This document shows, piece after piece, positions 12,221 through 22,430 of a stretch of DNA of 64,000 nucleotides. The position numbers and the translations under genes are program-made. This stretch comes from Clitoria ternatea (lineage: Eukaryota; Streptophyta; Magnoliopsida; Fabales; Fabaceae). The stretch lies in the NCBI GenBank assembly GCA_037962975.1, contig JAYKXN010000123.1:1-64000 (forward strand). The letters run 5' to 3'. The number at the start of each line of letters is the position of its first letter. Positions within the stretch are counted from its first letter, which is position 1. A model generated the notes under the pieces. The model was not told where the DNA came from, searched no databases, and was given only the letters and a program-made list of their open reading frames with translations.

Positions 12221-13030
12221 GATTCCGTAAGGAGGCAGAATAGCCTCTTAGGAATTTCAAAGAAATTGGATTCCGTAAGGAGGCGGAGTAGCCTCTTAGG
12301 AATTTTAATGAGATTGGATTCCGTAAGAAGGCGGAGTAGCCTCTTAGGAATTTCAATGAAGTTGAATTCCGTAAGGAGGCGGAGTAGCCTCTTAGGAATT
12401 TCAAAGGAATTGGATTCCGTAAGAAGGCGGAGTAGCCTCTTAGGAATTTTAATGAAACAGATTCCGTAAGGAGGCGGAGTAGCCTCTTAGGAATTTTAAT
12501 GAGATTGGATTCCGTAAGAAGGCGGAGTAGCCTCTTAGGAATTTCAATGAAGTTGAATTCCGTAAGGAGGCGGAGTAGCCTCTTAGGAATTTTAATGAGA
12601 TTGGATTCCGTAAGAAGGCGGAGTAGCCTCTTAGGAATTTCAATGAAGTTGAATTCCGTAAGGAGGCGGAGTAGCCTCTTAGGAATTTCAAAGGAATTGG
12701 ATTCCGTAAGAAGGCGGAGTAGCCTCTTAGGAATTTCCATGAGGTTGGATTCCGTAAGAAGGCAGAGTAGCCTCTTAGGAATTTCCAAGGAGTTGGATTC
12801 CGTAAGAAGGCGGAGTAGCCTCTTAGGAATTTCATTGAAGTAAATTCAACAATGAGGCGGAGTAGCCTCTTAGGAACTTCAAAGAAGTAGGATTCCGTAA
12901 GGAGGCGGAGTAGCCTCTTAGGAATTTCATTGAAGTAAATTCAACAATGAGGCGGAGTAGCCTCTTAGGAACTTCAAAGAAGTAGGATTCCGTAAGGAGG
13001 CGGAGTAGCCTCTTAGGAATTTCAAAGAAG
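12221..13030. repeat. 48-bp tandem repeat array, about 17 copies
   Basis: Units begin GATTCCGTAAGAAGGCGGAG and continue with TAGCCTCTTAGGAATTT. The period is 48 bp, a multiple of three, so several frames stay open across the array by arithmetic; the resulting 16-residue periodic peptides are not evidence of a gene. Later copies vary (GATTCCGTAA replaced by CAACAATGA). Every unit holds the octamer GGCGGAGT that also dominates the LTRs. Confidence 0.93.
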
Positions 13031-13213
13031 CACAATTTTACAAGTGTTGAACTTACTTGAACTTGTTGGGTAGTGCTTGAGTTTGTTGCTCATGTACTCC
13101 GTAAAACATTGGTAGTTAGGCGGAGTCAAGCTTTGGATGGAGTGTTCATCCTTTTGAACTTGGACCGGAGTGTAACTCCTGATCAAATGAGAATTGTTGA
13201 ATCCAGGATGGCT

Positions 13214-13578
13214 ATGGTGCAGCATATAGCTTGTGACACCAATTCTTCCTGTAAGAATTTTGTTGGTTCTTACCCTTGAGATAGTATGGTGCAGCATATA
13301 GCTGTGACACCAATTGTTCCTGCAAGAAATTGGTTGAACCTTTGAGGCGGTATGGTGCAGCACATAGCTGTGACACCAATTGTTCCTGCAAGAAATTGGT
13401 TGAACCTTTGAGGCGGTATGGTGCAGCATATAGCTGTGACACCAATTCTTCCTGCAAGAAATTGGTTAAACCTTTGAGGCGGTATGGTGCAGCATATAGC
13501 TGTGACACCAATTCTTCCTGCAAGAAATTGGTTGAACCTTTGAGGCGGTATGGTGCAGCATATAGCTGTGACACCAAT
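13214..13578. repeat. 66-bp tandem repeat array, 5-6 copies
   Basis: Units run ATGGTGCAGCATATAGCTGT ... GAACCTTTGAGGCGGT with a 66-bp period. Copies are nearly identical, suggesting recent expansion. The period is again a multiple of three and gives spurious open frames. Confidence 0.92.
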
Positions 13579-13810
13579 CCTTTCCCCCCAAGGAGTTTTT
13601 ATTGACTCCGTTTGCGAAGCGTTGTTGCATGTTGGTTGATCTTTATGGAATAAAGAGTTATGCATCTGTGCTTCAGTTTTGGAGCCGTTGTCTTATCTGC
13701 ATGGGAACAAGTTCTTCCATGGATAATCAATTCAAAGTTAGAGTGAAGATTGAATGCAGGAAAGCATTTAATAATCTGTTCAGCGTGATCAATATTGAGG
13801 TCGGATTGGG

Positions 13811-14081
13811 GAAGTGTATCTCAATCGTAAGAGTACGGATTGAGTCTTCAAAGACTTCCATCATAAGGATGATGATGGGAATTGTCCGCACCAGGAGTTA
13901 CCTCATCAACTCACAGAATATGTGATTGAGAGCATCCGTCCTGGGGAAGTGTATCTCAATCGTAAGAGTACGGATTGAGTCTTTAAAGACTTCCATCATA
14001 AGGATGATGATGGGAATTGTCCGCGCCAGGAGTTACCTCGTCAACTCATAGAATATGTGATTGAGAGCATCCGTCCTGGGG
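13811..14081. repeat. 136-bp direct duplication
   Basis: Two nearly identical copies beginning GAAGTGTATCTCAATCGTAA at about 13811 and 13947, ending near GAGCATCCGTCCTGGGG. It lies between the 66-bp array and the segment that resembles 48240-48440 of the Tat element. Confidence 0.85.
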
Positions 14082-14380
14082 AAATTAGTCTCAATCGTTC
14101 TTCTTCAACCGGTGTTGGATTTCACTCATTCACCAGCCTTCAAATAGGTTCGGTGCAATCCTACTACCCATTTCCTGAGGTTCGGTTTAATCCTACAACT
14201 CAGGTCTTCACCGACGTTCGGCCAAACCTACTAGTCGTACTCGGAGTTCGGTTCAATCCTACAATCCGAGCCTTCAACACGGGGTTCAGATCAGGGCTCA
14301 TCCTGAACCTACTGCGCCCGTTACTCGGGGTTCAGCACGGTTTTCTGTATGAACCGGCCTACTGCGCCCAAGCCTTCGCA

Positions 14381-14632
14381 TGGGATTCGGTTTGTGGCCT
14401 TGAAAAAGGACCAGCCCTACAACCCATGTAGTCTTCGAATGGGGTTTGGTTTGTGGCCTTGAAAAAGGACCAGCCCTACAACCCATGTAGTCTTCGAATG
14501 GGGTTCGGTTTGTGGCCTTTAAAAAGGACCAGCCCTACAACCCATGTAGTCTTCGAATGGGGTTTGGTTTGTGGCCTTGAAAAAGGACCAGCCCTACAAC
14601 CCATGTAGTCTTCGAATGGGGTTCGGTTTGTC
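14381..14632. repeat. 59-bp tandem repeat array, about 4 copies
   Basis: Units contain GTTTGTGGCCTTGAAAAAGG and CCAGCCCTACAACCCATGTA. The reverse complement of this unit forms the seven-copy array at 47817-48230 in the Tat element, which ties the two elements together. Relative to each element's coding strand the orientation is the same. Confidence 0.93.
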
Positions 14633-14825
14633 CAGTTGTACCTTTGAAGAGGTTCATCGCTAACAACGGATACATTGTTAGGATCATCCGTCCTGAAAGT
14701 ATCTTGTCACAACAGTGTTGTGCATCGAATAAAATCATAAAGACAATGGGTGAATCATTTAGAGTATTTCATTAATTATGAATTACAAAAAGAGAGAAAG
14801 AGAGATAAGCCAGGGTTATGACTCA

Positions 14826-15635
14826 TTAGACCTTCTTGGTAAAACCCGATCTGGATCTGCTCTTATCACTCCGTTGTAACGTTGGGGATTTCTCTCTTGC
14901 CGCTGTTGCTTCCAAGTGTATTTCAATACTCACATACTTGGATGCTTTCCTCTTGAATTCTTCGAAATTCACTAGAGGATTCTTTGCCAATGACATGGCA
15001 AAAGCAGAGCTTGGTTGCAAAGCTTCTATTGCTATGTGCAATTGAAGTGCTTCTACCAAGTTTGGAACAACAGCTGCTTCCTTGTGAAACCTCTTCAAGA
15101 AGTCCTTGAGAGTTTCATGCTCCCCCTGCCTAATCAGAGCCAAGGTATGAGATGTTCTGAGAATATCACTGGAGATGACAAAGTGGTCCATAAACGCTGT
15201 TGCCATTTCTTCCCATAAGTTAATGGAACCTGATGGTAGCTTCCTGAACTAGCTAAGGGCATCGTCAACAAGAGTCCGAGGGAACATCCTGCACATGACA
15301 TCTTCATCTGCCCCCAGGTACATGGCTTCCCTTCAAATGTGGGATATTTGAATACTGGGGGGGGTAGAGGATTTTTCTCCCTCGGTTGTGTGATGTGTCC
15401 CCTTGATCAGAGACATGGCTCTCTCCTCCACGCTCTTTCTTTCGCGTTTCAATTCCATCAGTTCCTCCCTCAGCTTTCTTATCATCTCATCCTTTAGATT
15501 CGGTGCTGAAACCTGCACCATTCTTCTTGAACTTTCCACAGGCGACTCGAGAGCTAAGTGCCTGTTCACTGGTTGTTCCTGGGCAGTGATGTCTTCCACG
15601 TGCCCATCTGGTTGGTTTCTCCTATTGCCTTCCAT
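14826..15635 (-). pseudogene. Damaged gag of the pol-less LTR element
   Basis: Minus-strand frame from ATG at 15635. It aligns with the start of the gag at 42049: both open with MEG, share GHVEDxT, ESPV, RRMVQV and a charged EELMELxRER stretch, and later share AMYLGADEDVMCRMFPRTL and HFVIS...IPRTSHTL-like blocks of the retrotransposon gag domain. Compared with that copy, about 80 residues are missing after residue 100, and two in-frame stops lie between 15335 and 15240 (a TGA, and a TAG where the relative has Trp). The frame ends at 14826 well before a zinc knuckle or protease. Gag would form the particle; this copy cannot make a full one. Confidence 0.88.
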
Positions 15636-15683
15636 AATAAGAGACCAGACTTCTTAAACGAGAAGTGGGAATAACTTTAACGG

Positions 15684-15701
15684 GTCCCACTGGGCGTGCC
15701 A
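15684..15701 (-). other. Primer-binding-site-like word
   Basis: Minus-strand TGGCACGCCCAGTGGGAC begins one base inside the LTR edge. The element at 41183 has the same word with one change at the same place. I cannot name the tRNA with confidence. Confidence 0.7.
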
Positions 15702-15702
15702 A

Positions 15703-16841
15703 TGATCTGTCCTGAACCGGGGTCTAGAGATCTGGACTCAAGTCAGTCACAAACAGTATGGAAATACCGTATAGAAGATCGGATATATGTGTATCCGGTA
15801 TGAGTATCCGTTGTCCTTGAGCGAAGAGAGCGGACTGGGCGTCCTGGAGGTCCTTCACACCGACCTAACGCGTTAAAGTGGGCGAATGGTGGTGTCACAT
15901 AAAATGTCAATCTGATACAAGGCTGTGATACACAGATACGAATACGGGGTATCCTTGTGTGTTATGGCGGAGTGTAGTGTACTCTGGGGCGGTGTCACAG
16001 TCCGCCTGAAGGAGTCTTCTTTGTCTTGACCCGATTGGGGGTGGTACCTGTAATCGTTCTCCGACGCTCAAGTCAGTATTTCAGAATACTTTTAGACTTA
16101 GAAAGCAAATCTGAGAGAATTATGCAAGTAAGAAAGTGTAAGGTTTAGAATTGGGGGAGAGCCCTGTATACCTTTTTGCTGAGGTTTATATACCTGTCAT
16201 TGGTGTTCCATTATTGGTAGGGCCCGTTCCTTGTTTTCTAGCATAAAGCAAGAAAGGCAGTGGGTCCCTGTGTCGTTCACGAGCACCGTTATTGTAGTAG
16301 GTATTTCCACTTACTTGGGAAGCGTGAATGTTTTATTATTTTATTGTTATTACCCTTATTGCGTGACAGCGTGATTCCCATTATTAACCTCTCAAGACAG
16401 AGTCAATCTCGTGTCGGGGTTGTGAGTATGGGCTCGCTATGCAGTATGGAAATTCAATATTCCGCCAGTATTGAGCCTATGGCTTGGCGGAGTAATATAC
16501 ATTGGCGGAGTTATGAGCCTTGGCGGAGTATCATGCCTAGGCGGAGTCATGACCCTTGGCAGGGTAACATGCCTAGGCGGAGTAACGTGCCTTGGCGGAG
16601 TTATGACCCTTGGCAAGGTAACATGCCTAGGCGGAGTAACATACCTTGGCGGAGTTACCTCCTTGGCGGAGTATCATGCCTTGGCGGAGTAACATGCCTT
16701 GGCGGAGTTACTTGCCTTGGTCGTATATACTCCGTATAGAAACAATTATAATGTATCTGAAGCGTACTTCCCTTGTTCGAAATGCTGATCTGGCAAAGTA
16801 TTAAAGCCATGCTCTTGGGGGCCGGTGTTATGACCGGATCA
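15703..16841 (-). repeat. 5' LTR of the pol-less element, with TATA box and GGCGGAGT array
   Basis: 1139 bp. On the minus strand a TATATAAAC TATA box lies at 16184-16192. Upstream of it in the transcription sense (16486-16720) are 11 copies of GGCGGAGT (ACTCCGCC on the sense strand), plus one near 15965. The cluster is therefore in the U3/enhancer position. Confidence 0.93.
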
Positions 16842-17349
16842 ATTATGTATATTAATATTTTAGATGTATGTTAATAAATTTGTTTAATAGATATTATCAT
16901 AAATATATTTTTTTAAAATTACTTTTAGGTTAATTTAGGTTTTTGAAAATGTAAGGCTAAATTAGACCTCACAATTAGGCCTATATCAATAAAGAAGTCA
17001 TTTTTAAACTTTTAATATCATGAAACAGATTAGGTTAGGCCTCATAAAATCTAACTCACCCTAGCCTATTCTGACACTTAGTTAAAATGAATTAATTAAC
17101 ACTAGTCTGAAAAATAAACAGGTGGAAATATTATTATTAACACCAGGTACTGTTTTAAGCGGTGTTATTAACATTTACAATACCAGGTACAAAATTAGCC
17201 GGTGTTATATATCGTTAGGTGACACTATATTTATAAAATTGCCATAATTTAATTTTTAACACTAGATTCCTAAATAACTGATGTTAATTTTAGGTGTTAA
17301 AAGTATTTCTTTTTCAGTGGGGACAGAGGAGCTAGCATGAGCGCGCGTG

Positions 17350-17358
17350 TATATATAG
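17350..17358 (+). promoter_or_regulatory. TATA box of the MYB gene
   Basis: TATATATAG, 61 bp before the first possible start codon, is the only good TATA box in the short gap between the CACTA-like end (17319) and the coding region. It implies transcription starting near 17380-17390. Everything more than about 31 bp upstream of it is transposon sequence. Confidence 0.6.
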
Positions 17359-17418
17359 AGTTGTTGGTTAGAGTAGAAGTTAAAGTTGTAGCTGAACAAA
17401 GTGGAAGCGTATAATCTG

Positions 17419-20206
17419 ATGATGGAAGAATCGTTTTCAGGCGTGAGGAAAGGCACATGGAGTAAAGTAGAAGATGATCTTCTGGAAGCTTGCATCAAAC
17501 AATACGGCGAAGGAAAATGGCACCTAGTTCCCCAAAGAGCAGGTGCGTTTATCAAATAATCACTAAAATAAAACCAACGTTATAAACTTGTTAATTTAGT
17601 ACTAAGAGACTTAAGCATCTAGTCAAAAGTTGAATCCTGGTTAATCAAGAAATTTTATCCTACTGTCTTAAAGAGTTTTAATTGTTTTGAACGATATGAA
17701 GGATCAATATAAACTTTTAGATTTTTCTATTTTTCCAACTCTGTTTCCCCAACTATAAACCAAACATCACCGAATAGAATTAGCCTACACTAATGACTAC
17801 AATAGATCTACATAATCTCAATTCAAATATTTCCATCACACTTATTATTCTTGTTATAAAACAATCCATGTAAAAAATAATTTTTACATTTATTATTAAA
17901 CTAACTAATATTTTTTTATATCAATTATAAAATAATCGATTTTGTATACGTTTGGTTATACAACTTGATTGGTCAAACCAACCCCAAAAATAGATCCTAT
18001 GGTCAAATGGAGTTTTGATTATATCGAACGGCATGAATGATCAATATCAACTCTTAAATTTTTAAATTTTCTTAACTCTGTTTTTCCAACTGAAAATTAA
18101 ACAGACTATAAGTTTAGGGTTCAGGGTTCATAAAGTTTTTGGAGAGACAGGACCACCAAATGAGATCCAAATTCGTCACACATCCCGGGCCGAGTTAGAA
18201 AAGACAAGAAGAAAAAAAAATGGTGGGCCATATAACGAGAAAGGAATATTATATATATACAGAATTGCACCCATGGTGGATCTTGAAATTAAGTGGTGGG
18301 AAAAGAAAAAAGAAAGGGTGGTTTATTGTACTATCCTCATGCCTCAATATTTTTTTTTCCCGATAATGAATATTTTATATATTTATCTCTAGTTCTTGTT
18401 CCGACATCAAATAATTTATATATCACATTCATAATTACTGTTTTTTTTTTTGAAAAGTTTTATGCCACTCGATGAGACATGCGGGTGTTGCACCTAAAAG
18501 GAAATTGAAATAAAAAATAAAATAAATGATAGATGGATAGAAGGAGAAAAAATAAAAAGTGAGAGAGATCAATATTATATACAAGAAAATTATCATGGTT
18601 GTTAAATGTGATGAAAAAAAGTATATATGTATATCATTAGGGTGTGAATATCTATCATTGTTTCATGTTTATATTTTCTTCCTTTTGTGTTTCTTGTCTT
18701 TCTCTATGAATGTATTCACCTGCGTGTCAAATTCATAGGAATGAATATAAAAAAAAGGATACCATTTTTTTATACTATTAAAAATATTATAATAATTAAT
18801 AATGTACATGTGTCATTATGTTGGGCAGGGTTGAACAGATGTCGCAAAAGTTGTAGATTGAGATGGTTAAACTATCTTAGACCAAATATTAAACGAGGAG
18901 AATTTAGTGAAGATGAGATTGATTTAATGATCAAATTGCATAAGCTTTTGGGAAACAGGTGCTTTTAACCATATATTTTAGAGATGTGCTATTTGTTGAC
19001 AATATATTAATTTCATATTATATGAGTGAGTTGTTTGATAGTTAAAACGTCATATCCCACACACTTATGAGCACCTCTTACAACCTCTTTGGTTGCTTTG
19101 AAAGTGAAAGAAAAAGCTTGGTTGAGAAAATAAAACTGATGTCACACTTAGGGACACCTCTTACAACCTGTTTGGTTGCTTTGAAAGTGTAAGAAAAATT
19201 TTGATTGAGAAAATAAAGTTGATGTGTGGAAGTTTTCTTATGTTTGGCAAGATTTGTTATATGCTATGAGAAATTTTTTTATTGTGAGACTCATGCCTAA
19301 AAACTTTCACACACTAAGTGGTGAGAAAATAGGGGAGTGTTGTCAAAATTAAAATGATAGATTTGCTCAATATTACCTAACCTTATAAGTATTTAGATTC
19401 AAGCTAGTTCTTTTTTTAAATTTTGAAGCACCGTAACTTTATTTCTAAGTGAGGGTATTTTGAAAATTTACCTTATGTTCTTAGAAATATTTTTCTTGAA
19501 AGAGCAATAAATTTTGATGAGAATAAAAGTCTTATTTTTAAGAAAATTAAATGACAACCAAATATACTTTTAAATTTTCTTAAAAATTATTTTCCTGATT
19601 ATTTCATTCATGTGAGTGTTGCAAGTAAAAACTCATTGAAGACCAAGTAAATATTAATTGACACAATTAATAAACTTTTCATATTCTTATGAGAAATTGT
19701 AGTTTCAATATTTTTAAAAAATCTATTTGTGTAGATGGTCGTTGATTGCGGGAAGACTTCCTGGAAGAACAGCGAATGATGTGAAAAACTATTGGAACAC
19801 CTATATACGCAATCAAAGAAAAGAGAAGAATGTGAAGCAAAAGGTGATAGAAAATGTAAAATCCCATGAAGTGATAAAGCCTTTACCTCGAACTTTTAGA
19901 AAATCATCCTCTTACTTGGAAGAGAGATTCATTTCCCCAAATCATATTAAGTCCAATGTTGGTATCAATGAGGTAGGTACATCTTCATCATCAACCAATT
20001 GGTGGGAAACCTTATTAAGTAACAAAGGAGACAATGAAGATAACATCACTTGCTCCTTATTAGGCGGGGTAGATCTTGAGGGGCCATTCATCACGGACCA
20101 TTGGGATCAAGAATTTAATTCATCAATAACCATCAAAGATTGTGACTTTATTGGACAAGTTCAAATTTGGAACAATGTTCTTCTTGACGTAACCCATGAA
20201 GATTAA
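17419..20206 (+). CDS. R2R3-MYB transcription factor, subgroup 6 (anthocyanin activator type)
   Basis: Three exons, 17419-17542, 18829-18958 and 19735-20206, with GT/AG introns. They give 241 residues (240 if the second of two adjacent ATGs is used). The 130-bp middle exon is the standard size for R2R3-MYB genes. R2 (about 11-61) has Trp14, Trp34 and Trp54. R3 has Phe67, Trp86 and Trp105. Residues 73-92 fit the bHLH-partner motif [DE]Lx2[RK]x3Lx6Lx3R exactly. ANDV at 98-101 and KPLPRTF at 133-139 mark subgroup 6, whose members switch on anthocyanin genes in a MYB-bHLH-WD40 complex in the nucleus. The acidic C-terminal part, rich in Asp, Glu and Trp, fits an activation domain. No frameshift or stop is seen, so the protein looks functional. 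The promoter is cut short by a CACTA-like element. The pigment role is inferred from the family. Confidence 0.95.
17640..18110. repeat. Two copies of a dispersed repeat in MYB intron 1
   Basis: Segments at about 17660-17770 and 18000-18110 share GAGTTTTxATTxTxTxGAAC, then GATCAATAT..AACT, then TTTTTCCAACT..AACCAAACA. Similar sequence occurs at about 10390-10585 and, inverted, at 57690-57860. It behaves like an old MITE or other dispersed repeat family. Terminal repeats are not clear enough to classify. Confidence 0.55.
19072..19237. repeat. 83-bp imperfect tandem duplication in MYB intron 2
   Basis: CACCTCTTACAACCTxTTTGG is followed by TTGCTTTGAAAGTG twice, starting at 19072 and 19155. It is intronic and does not touch splice sites. 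Confidence 0.75.
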
Positions 20207-20786
20207 TTTACAAAAAAAAATTATGGGCAATTAACTAGTGTACTTTAGACATACTCTTTATAATTAAGACAAATTTATATTGACTCTATCTCTATGTAGT
20301 GAGATTGATTTCCTATTTGAAAAAAGGAGTCTTATGTGTAGACTTTGAGAAATAGTAAAATAGATAGTGTATTAAAAGAGATTGCGTTAGTAATTTTAAT
20401 TTGTTGATATATAGTATTAGGTTCCATTGTAGGCAAGGTTTAATTCACTCTTAATAAATAAATTTCTTTTAGTTTATAATCATTTCTATCCTTTTAATAA
20501 GACTCTTATAGATTCCCTACCTTTTTATAAGATATTTTTTTAAAATTTTATAATGAGTATTTATTATTAATTACAATACCATTGGGGTCATTTTAAAATT
20601 TGGTATGAAGTTATGACTTGTTTCAACTTTAAATTTATGAGACAACAATTAAGGATGAAATAATCAACTTGGGCCTATAACTTTATCGCTTACCACCATA
20701 TTCTATATCATTATTGCTTTCATTCCTTCTTTGTCAAGTTTGTGTCAAACTGCATTTACTTGACTTAATCTTGTCAAGCATGCTTT
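20207..20786. other. 3' flank of the MYB gene
   Basis: AT-rich, no open frame. AATAAATAAA-like words near 20453 could serve polyadenylation, but I cannot fix the 3' end. The flank ends at a CACTA-type terminus at 20787. Confidence 0.5.
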
Positions 20787-22430
20787 CACTACAAAAAGAC
20801 AAATTGTCATTTACTAACGTATAAAATTATATAGTTGTTAGGATAACTTTTTTTAGCATAGAATTTAAGTAACAAAAAAAGTGTTACTATAGGTAATTCT
20901 AGGTCATGGTTATACACTCTTTATGTGTGGTGTCGCTAGCTACCAAAAAATGTTCAAGTTTTTTAAAAAGTAGGGTATTGTTAATCTGACTAGATATTAC
21001 TCTTGTATGTGTTTCCATTTGAGTCCTCCTTGTGTCACAATTCATATTTCTAATTGGCCTTTATAATAACTAGCCGCCATTGTCAATTATGGATTACTCT
21101 TAATGACAATAATATGAATATAACTTCCTACTTTGCCTCACTTTACTCACTCAAGAGTTTACCTTAGGAAGTCAACATTTTCTCTATCAAGATTTAACAG
21201 TACTACTGGAAAACAAGCATTTAGCATGGAATTGTTATGTCAGAAACACAACTCTGACACTACATTGAGTTAGACACTTAACCATTACCATAGGCTATGC
21301 TTTTATGCAACAACCATGATCACCACAAGAAAACCATAATCACTACAATTATGATCATGTTTAGGCTAATGACTACCTTTCTGTTGTGCTCGCCTAAGCT
21401 CAACCAATCGAGCCTGCATCTAGTCAAATTGTTCCATCCATGCTTTCACCGTATCATAATTTGGTATCTGAGCTCTCATCTTCTTCATCTCAGCCCGGAG
21501 TTACGTGCCACCTCAAGATCTGATCGAGACGATGAAGGACTGATGGACAAGGAAGACTACATCATTGATGTAGACGTGCGATGAACATTAGAGATCAAGG
21601 AACTAGTGCCATGAAGATGACCATGGTTCTTTCCTCTAACAATGTCCATCCATAACCGCATTCTCCCATATCAAAGTCAAGTGACTTGCATGCAGCTTTA
21701 GTCTCGTCTAGCCATTGTCGGTACTCTTCATACCTATTAAAACTTTAAAAAGTATTATGAATGCATATATTTTAAAGTTAATTACATTTGAAATGAAATT
21801 GGTGATGTATATAACTTATGGTAATCTCATGGTTTCAATGATCGACTCAGTCTTTGGTGCCCATACGACACGAGCATGTCACCCAAGTGTGTCCTCCCTA
21901 TATTCGTAAAGACGAGCTTTATATTTTACTTGTCCTCAGGTACAAACGTAATAGAATTCTCTAATTAACAAACAATATATAAAACATTAAAAGATAAATA
22001 TTAAATGACCATCTCCTTCCTCATGATCAATCATCTAAAACATTTAAATATTAACAAATAATTATAAATAAATTTTGAGACAACGTCAACCTCATTTTGC
22101 TTGTGAAGTGGTTCAACATTGGAAAACTTAAAGTTATTCACAACTTGGGATATGACAATTCTACTTGTCACTCCCCTAAATTTCACATCTTCATGTTCAG
22201 TCCAAACCCAGTAGTTAGGTTTAAAACCAAACTTGTACACAGGTGAAATGTAACCTCACTTTTATTTAAAATTTTATGGCGTCTACATCTCACACTCATA
22301 CACCTTACACCACCATCTAAATCATAATAGGGTTTCTTTGTAGCCTTATTAGTAAACTCTCTAACCCCTTTAATACACTTATTTGTCAAATCTCTCATAT
22401 AGAGACAAACTTTATCATACATTCATCAAT
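20787..22430 (-). pseudogene. Decayed CACTA transposon remnant
   Basis: At 20787 a CACTACAAAAAGACAAATTG terminus faces inward. Near 21200 there is a second CACTA-like word, TACTACTGGAAAAC. On the minus strand, 22422-22030 encodes in two frames a match to the transposase-associated domain of CACTA elements: MYDKVCLY..., a CxxxxCRR metal-site-like stretch, then PNYWVWTEH. Minus-strand 21720-21350 encodes a charged, coiled-coil-like segment with KxWMEQFD and LVELRRAQQ-like text, as in the C-terminal part of such transposases. The core transposase between them is deleted. TNP2-type transposases cut at CACTA ends; this copy is dead. The far end is not found. Confidence 0.5.

Larger units (their letters stand above)
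10858..16841 (-). mobile_element. Complete but pol-less Tat-type LTR element (non-autonomous)
   Basis: Two 1139-bp LTRs (10858-11996, 15703-16841) both run TGATC...GATCA and are flanked by the 5-bp duplication ATTAT (10853-10857, 16842-16846). A PBS-like word next to the right LTR and a G-rich tract next to the left LTR put the element on the minus strand. The 3.7-kb interior has only a damaged gag piece and four blocks of tandem repeats; no protease, RT, RNase H or integrase is visible. PBS, gag and the 59-bp repeats resemble the element at 41183, so it is probably a deletion derivative mobilised by such relatives. I count about 13 differences between the LTRs, 11 of them transitions, roughly 1% divergence. 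The insertion is therefore fairly recent. Confidence 0.92.
6121..17319. mobile_element. CACTA-like element with captured fragments and nested insertions
   Basis: The left end reads CACTACAGAAAATAAA. The right end, read inward, is CACTGAAAAAGAAATACTTTT. Both ends are followed by clusters of a GGTGTTAA/TTAACACC-type subterminal motif (left 6160-6470, right 17140-17305), the arrangement expected of CACTA transposons. No TNP2-type transposase is visible, so it would be non-autonomous. Subtracting the LTR element at 10858-16841 leaves about 5.2 kb, which includes pieces resembling host exons. Caveats: the right terminus is CACTG rather than CACTA, and the flanking trinucleotides (GAA left, GGG right) do not match. 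Either the ends have diverged or the two halves are not one insertion. Confidence 0.55.

Noticed and set aside
12116..13035. Long overlapping open frames on both strands encoding 16-residue repeats
   Set aside because: The 48-bp period is a multiple of three, so frames stay open automatically. They lie in the interior of an LTR element with no start context or family similarity.
12221..13578. CRISPR-like array of regular repeats
   Set aside because: Units are contiguous tandem repeats with no unique spacers, in a plant retrotransposon.
13022..13665. Open frames with Cys-rich repeats resembling a repeat protein
   Set aside because: They are the six-frame shadow of the 66-bp tandem array and appear on both strands alike.
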